NCBI GenBank assembly: GCA_021204375.1
Contig: JAJPZL010000430.1
Location: forward strand, 1-6,824
Length of the DNA: 6,824 nt
Source: Bacteroides sp.
GTDB taxonomy: Bacteria > Bacteroidota > Bacteroidia > Bacteroidales > Bacteroidaceae
Reading direction: 5' to 3'
The notes below the pieces were generated by a model. It saw only the letters and a program-made list of their open reading frames with translations. It had not been told where the DNA came from and did not search any database. Shown in pieces: positions 4,620 through 6,824 of the stretch. Both the position numbers and the translations under genes were made by a program. Every line of letters begins with the position of its first letter. Within the stretch, counting starts at the first letter, position 1.

Positions 4620-5953
4620 AGAGCTGAACCGGGTAAAGGGCTGGCACCAGCCGTTTTTTTATCCACTTTGGCTAATCCATTGAAATAAGAACCTATCCAG
4701 AGGTCATTGTTAGAGTCTTCGTAAATAGTAGTGATAGTGGCCGGTACGGAATGAGGATTTCCCGGTTCGCTGCGGAAATGAAGCAAACGCTCTCCCCGGT
4801 CGTTAATGGCGTATAGTCCGTCGTTATCGGTTCCTACCCAGGTTATACCACTTTTATCTTTAAAAATAGCCATTACACAACTGGAACCGATGGTAGTATG
4901 GCGTACTGATTTATAACCGGAATAGATTAAATTATTAGTGGTACCCGGTATCATGATAAGACCTTTCTGAAAGACCCCCAACCACAGATTCTGGTCTTTA
5001 TCTTCCAGCAATGAATGAATTTTTGTTTTGGAAAAGTCAAAAGGGGCAGCGTAGGTGCGGCTATCTTCAATACGGTTGGTTACAGGATTGTATTCTTTTA
5101 ATCCCTCTCCGTCAGTACCGATCAGCAAACGTCCCTGGTGATCCAATATCAGGGTACGGATATTGAGTTGTATATTTTGTTTATAAAGTATCGGTTCAAA
5201 GTTCTCCTTTCCGAAACGGATGTTTATCCGGAAGAGTCCGCCGGTAAGGGTTCCGGCAAAAATATTTTCCTCCGTATCTTCGCACAGAGTATATACGTCG
5301 TCACTTCCTATTTGGAGCGGGGCTTTATAAGATTGCAGTTCCTCGGTTTCGGGGATATAACAGAAAAGGCCTTTGTCTTCGGTGGCAATCCACAGACGCT
5401 GGCTGGAATCTTCGAATATATAATTAAGGTACCGGCTGCCTAATTGATCGGTCAGTGCGGATTCTATGCGAAGTTGGGAGAGAGGCTCCCCTTTCTTAAG
5501 GGAGACAAGACCCTGCTCGGAGGTAGCTATCCAGACATCCCCGTTTTTTCGTTCAGTAATGGAGGTTACATGAGGGTTGGCATGACTACCCTCACGCCGG
5601 ATGTCAATTTCCCTGAAAGTATCTGTAGCGCGGTCGTAGAGCTGTAATCCGTTGATACAACCTATCCAGAAGTGCCCTTGATTGTCTTCAAACAGTGTCC
5701 GTACATAATTGTTTTTCAGGCTGGTAGTGTCACCCGGGGTATTACGGTAAATAGAAAAGCGCAAACCATCGTACCGATTCAGACCGTTTTCGGTAGCGAT
5801 CCAGATGAAACCTTTCTTGTCCTGATACACTTTGTTTACCAGGCTGTTGGAGAAATCTTTGTCGGTGGTATAGTGCTTGCCGGACTGGCTGTATACCGGT
5901 AAAAGTGAAAGGCAGGAAAGTATCCCGAAAAAAGTATAGATTATTTTTCTCAT
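4616..5953 (-). CDS. HTCS segment 1: signal peptide and sensor blades 1-9
   Basis: This is the true 5' end of the HTCS gene, 445 codons from ATG 5953 to a TGA reached only after a frameshift. Residues 1 to about 22 are a signal peptide (MRKI start, hydrophobic core, VYSQ near cleavage), directing the sensor to the periplasm. Nine Reg_prop-type blades follow, with the blade tryptophan or its equivalent near residues 51, 96, 141, 188, 231 (Ile-Phe), 277 (Leu), 324, 372 and 419; for example GFIWIATENGLNRYDG and NDLWIGSYFNGLAKV. Residues from about 434 (TAGASPLPGSAL) are out of frame and do not belong to the ancestral protein. A probable promoter lies just upstream, and an acyltransferase gene ends 112 bases before it. 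As written, the product is an exported partial propeller without kinase or regulator. Confidence 0.85.
   Translation of the reverse strand: MRKIIYTFFGILSCLSLLPVYSQSGKHYTTDKDFSNSLVNKVYQDKKGFIWIATENGLNRYDGLRFSIYRNTPGDTTSLKNNYVRTLFEDNQGHFWIGCINGLQLYDRATDTFREIDIRREGSHANPHVTSITERKNGDVWIATSEQGLVSLKKGEPLSQLRIESALTDQLGSRYLNYIFEDSSQRLWIATEDKGLFCYIPETEELQSYKAPLQIGSDDVYTLCEDTEENIFAGTLTGGLFRINIRFGKENFEPILYKQNIQLNIRTLILDHQGRLLIGTDGEGLKEYNPVTNRIEDSRTYAAPFDFSKTKIHSLLEDKDQNLWLGVFQKGLIMIPGTTNNLIYSGYKSVRHTTIGSSCVMAIFKDKSGITWVGTDNDGLYAINDRGERLLHFRSEPGNPHSVPATITTIYEDSNNDLWIGSYFNGLAKVDKKTAGASPLPGSAL
4654..4660 (-). other. First frameshift in the HTCS gene, at an A7 tract
   Basis: The minus strand has GAT followed by seven A and then CGG. 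With seven A the frame goes to DKKTAGASPL and a stop; with eight it reads DKKNGWCQPFTRFSSVNN and joins segment 2 without a gap. Loss of one A is the simplest cause. Polymerase slippage, a sequencing homopolymer error or ribosomal slippage on AAA codons are possible sources. Confidence 0.85.
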
Positions 5954-5980
5954 TTCCTGTGTATGTTAACAAACAGCATA

Positions 5981-5988
5981 CAAAGATA
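5981..5988 (-). promoter_or_regulatory. Bacteroidota -7 element (TATCTTTG) before the HTCS gene
   Basis: The minus strand reads TATCTTTG, matching TAnnTTTG, 27 bases upstream of ATG 5953. No clear -33 TTTG was seen. The leader carries AGGA just before the ATG, too close to be a standard ribosome binding site, which is common in this phylum. The element suggests the HTCS is transcribed on its own and not only by read-through from the acyltransferase gene. Confidence 0.45.
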
Positions 5989-6065
5989 AAAGAAAAATCT
6001 ATATCCGGAAGGAGTAGAGCAGGTAACCGGGAAAAGTAATATTAATGATTAACTTAATTTAAATT

Positions 6066-6818
6066 TTACTGATCCGGATTCCGGACCATTCCTTTGTACT
6101 TGTCTGGGAGGGCACTTTGTACGGCTTCATAAGCCTCCTGCATGGTTAGTTTGATATTCTCACTTCCTTTTCCGTGGGGAGGAATGGGGTCGTGTATGGT
6201 AAGGATCATCCGGTGCGGACGAATAATGATCTCGTTACGGAGCATTACTTGGAAGGATCCGTCAATGGTAATGGGTACTACCGGAAGTTGCAGGTCATCA
6301 GCCAGTTGGAAGGCTCCTTTTTTGAAATATCCCATATGGCCGGTAAAGGTGCGGGCTCCCTCGGGAAATACAACCAATGATACTCCATCCTTTAGTGTTT
6401 CTTTAGCTTGCCGGATGGTTTCGAGCACTTTTTTAGGACCAGACCGATCTACAAAAATATGTCCGGCACTCTGGCAGGCTTTTCCCATGAAAGGAATATG
6501 GCGCAGGCTTTTCTTCATCATCCATTTAAAGTTCCTTCCCAGGTATCCATATATCAGGAAAATATCGAAAGAGCCTTGGTGATTGGGGACAAATACATAG
6601 GAGGTATTTTTATTGATTTTTTCCCTGCCATATACTTTTACGGGAATAAGCAGGAAAAAACAGACCAGTTGCGACCATATCTTTCCGGGATAATAACCCC
6701 AGAAATGTGCATTTCCTATCAGGCAACCTATAATAGTAACGATTGCTGTCAATATAGTTAGTACGATCAGTAAGGGTAGGGCAATAAATATCTGGTATAT
6801 ATAATAGAGTATGCTCAT
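6066..6818 (-). CDS. plsC: PlsC-family 1-acyl-sn-glycerol-3-phosphate acyltransferase
   Basis: This gene of 250 codons appears complete (ATG 6818, TAA 6066-6068), although only six bases upstream lie in the window. The family transfers a fatty acyl group to the sn-2 position of lysophosphatidic acid, making phosphatidic acid for membrane lipids at the inner face of the cytoplasmic membrane. The N terminus is very hydrophobic (about residues 5-35, and again 50-60), fitting membrane attachment. The catalytic HX4D motif is His80 and Asp85 in PNHQGSFDIF; the substrate-binding FPEGAR motif is at 151-156; KWMMKKSL near 98 and VPITIDGS at 181-188 match the other two family blocks. Length is normal and no lesion is seen, unlike both downstream genes. 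A related acyltransferase acting on another lyso-lipid cannot be excluded. It is a neighbour by position, with no evident role in glycan use. Confidence 0.9.
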   Translation of the reverse strand: MSILYYIYQIFIALPLLIVLTILTAIVTIIGCLIGNAHFWGYYPGKIWSQLVCFFLLIPVKVYGREKINKNTSYVFVPNHQGSFDIFLIYGYLGRNFKWMMKKSLRHIPFMGKACQSAGHIFVDRSGPKKVLETIRQAKETLKDGVSLVVFPEGARTFTGHMGYFKKGAFQLADDLQLPVVPITIDGSFQVMLRNEIIIRPHRMILTIHDPIPPHGKGSENIKLTMQEAYEAVQSALPDKYKGMVRNPDQ

Positions 6819-6824
6819 AATAGG

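Larger units (their letters stand above)
1834..5953 (-). pseudogene. Hybrid two-component system (HTCS) sensor-regulator, broken by two frameshifts and three nonsense codons
   Basis: The whole gene is described here; its five open segments follow. Bridging all lesions gives about 1,373 residues, a usual length for Bacteroidota HTCS proteins. In reconstructed numbering: signal peptide 1-22; 14 Reg_prop-type blades, enough for two seven-bladed periplasmic propellers, ending near 650; Y_Y_Y domain to about 790; membrane helix about 795-820; HisKA with His849; HATPase with Asn968, Asp1005 and GTGIGL 1035-1040; receiver with Asp1171; AraC-type DNA-binding domain about 1279-1369. Family members sense a specific oligosaccharide in the periplasm and activate nearby glycan-utilisation genes through the fused DNA-binding domain. 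The adjacent GH43 gene is the obvious candidate target, though the ligand is unknown. All key catalytic residues survive, pointing to very recent decay or to sequence errors. With five lesions, full-length protein cannot be made from this sequence as written. Confidence 0.92.

Noticed and set aside
1834..5953. Five separate genes (sensor, small proteins, kinase, response regulator) forming a split signalling operon
   Set aside because: The segments start inside domains at weak GTG or TTG codons without ribosome binding sites, two lesions leave continuous frames on both sides of single stop codons at three places, and bridging gives one standard HTCS protein.
6042..6065. Short AT palindromes (TTAATGATTAA at 6042-6052 and AATTTAAATT at 6056-6065) as an operator or terminator after plsC
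   Set aside because: Very AT-rich sequence yields such palindromes by chance, and with no G-C pairs the stems are too weak for a terminator.
1..6824. CRISPR array, diversity-generating element, insertion sequence, tRNA or rRNA
   Set aside because: Reading both strands showed no regularly spaced direct repeats, no transposase or reverse transcriptase motifs, no flanking terminal repeats and no tRNA-like folding pattern; no insertion explains the lesions.

Overview
The window looks like a fragment of a Bacteroidota chromosome, most likely Bacteroidales from a gut or other polysaccharide-rich niche. The evidence is a hybrid two-component sensor of the double-propeller (Reg_prop plus Y_Y_Y) type, a lipoprotein glycoside hydrolase beside it, and TAnnTTTG-type -7 promoter elements. 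The genus cannot be fixed from this sequence alone. All three genes lie on the minus strand, so they read from high to low coordinates.

Layout in reading order: (1) 6818-6066, an apparently intact PlsC-family acyltransferase. (2) A 112-bp AT-rich gap holding a probable promoter. (3) 5953-1834, one hybrid two-component system (HTCS) gene of about 1,373 codons, broken by five separate lesions: a frameshift at an A7 tract near 4654-4660, an in-frame TGA at 4137-4139, an in-frame TAA at 3747-3749, a frameshift near 3531-3545, and an in-frame TGA at 3028-3030. (4) A 72- to 90-bp gap with a TATATTTG element inside an inverted repeat. (5) 1743-49, a family 43 glycoside hydrolase lipoprotein with an in-frame TAG at 529-531, after which another 159 codons of the same frame continue to a natural TAA at 49-51. 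(6) A 9-bp perfect hairpin at 1-29, probably the transcription terminator.

The two broken genes form a typical carbohydrate-utilisation pair. The HTCS would sense an oligosaccharide with its periplasmic propellers and, through its fused AraC-type DNA-binding domain, switch on neighbouring hydrolases such as the GH43 (acting on xylan- or arabinan-type linkages). Every catalytic and phosphotransfer motif can still be read if the lesions are bridged, so the damage is recent or artefactual rather than ancient. I found no sign of a new system, CRISPR array, mobile element or RNA gene. The main point of interest is that regulator and target enzyme are both broken while the upstream housekeeping gene is intact. 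All four nonsense codons can be reached by a single C-to-T or G-to-A transition, and both frameshifts look like one-base losses in short homopolymers. Recent loss of a glycan-utilisation locus and sequencing or assembly error are the two main explanations, and the sequence alone does not separate them.
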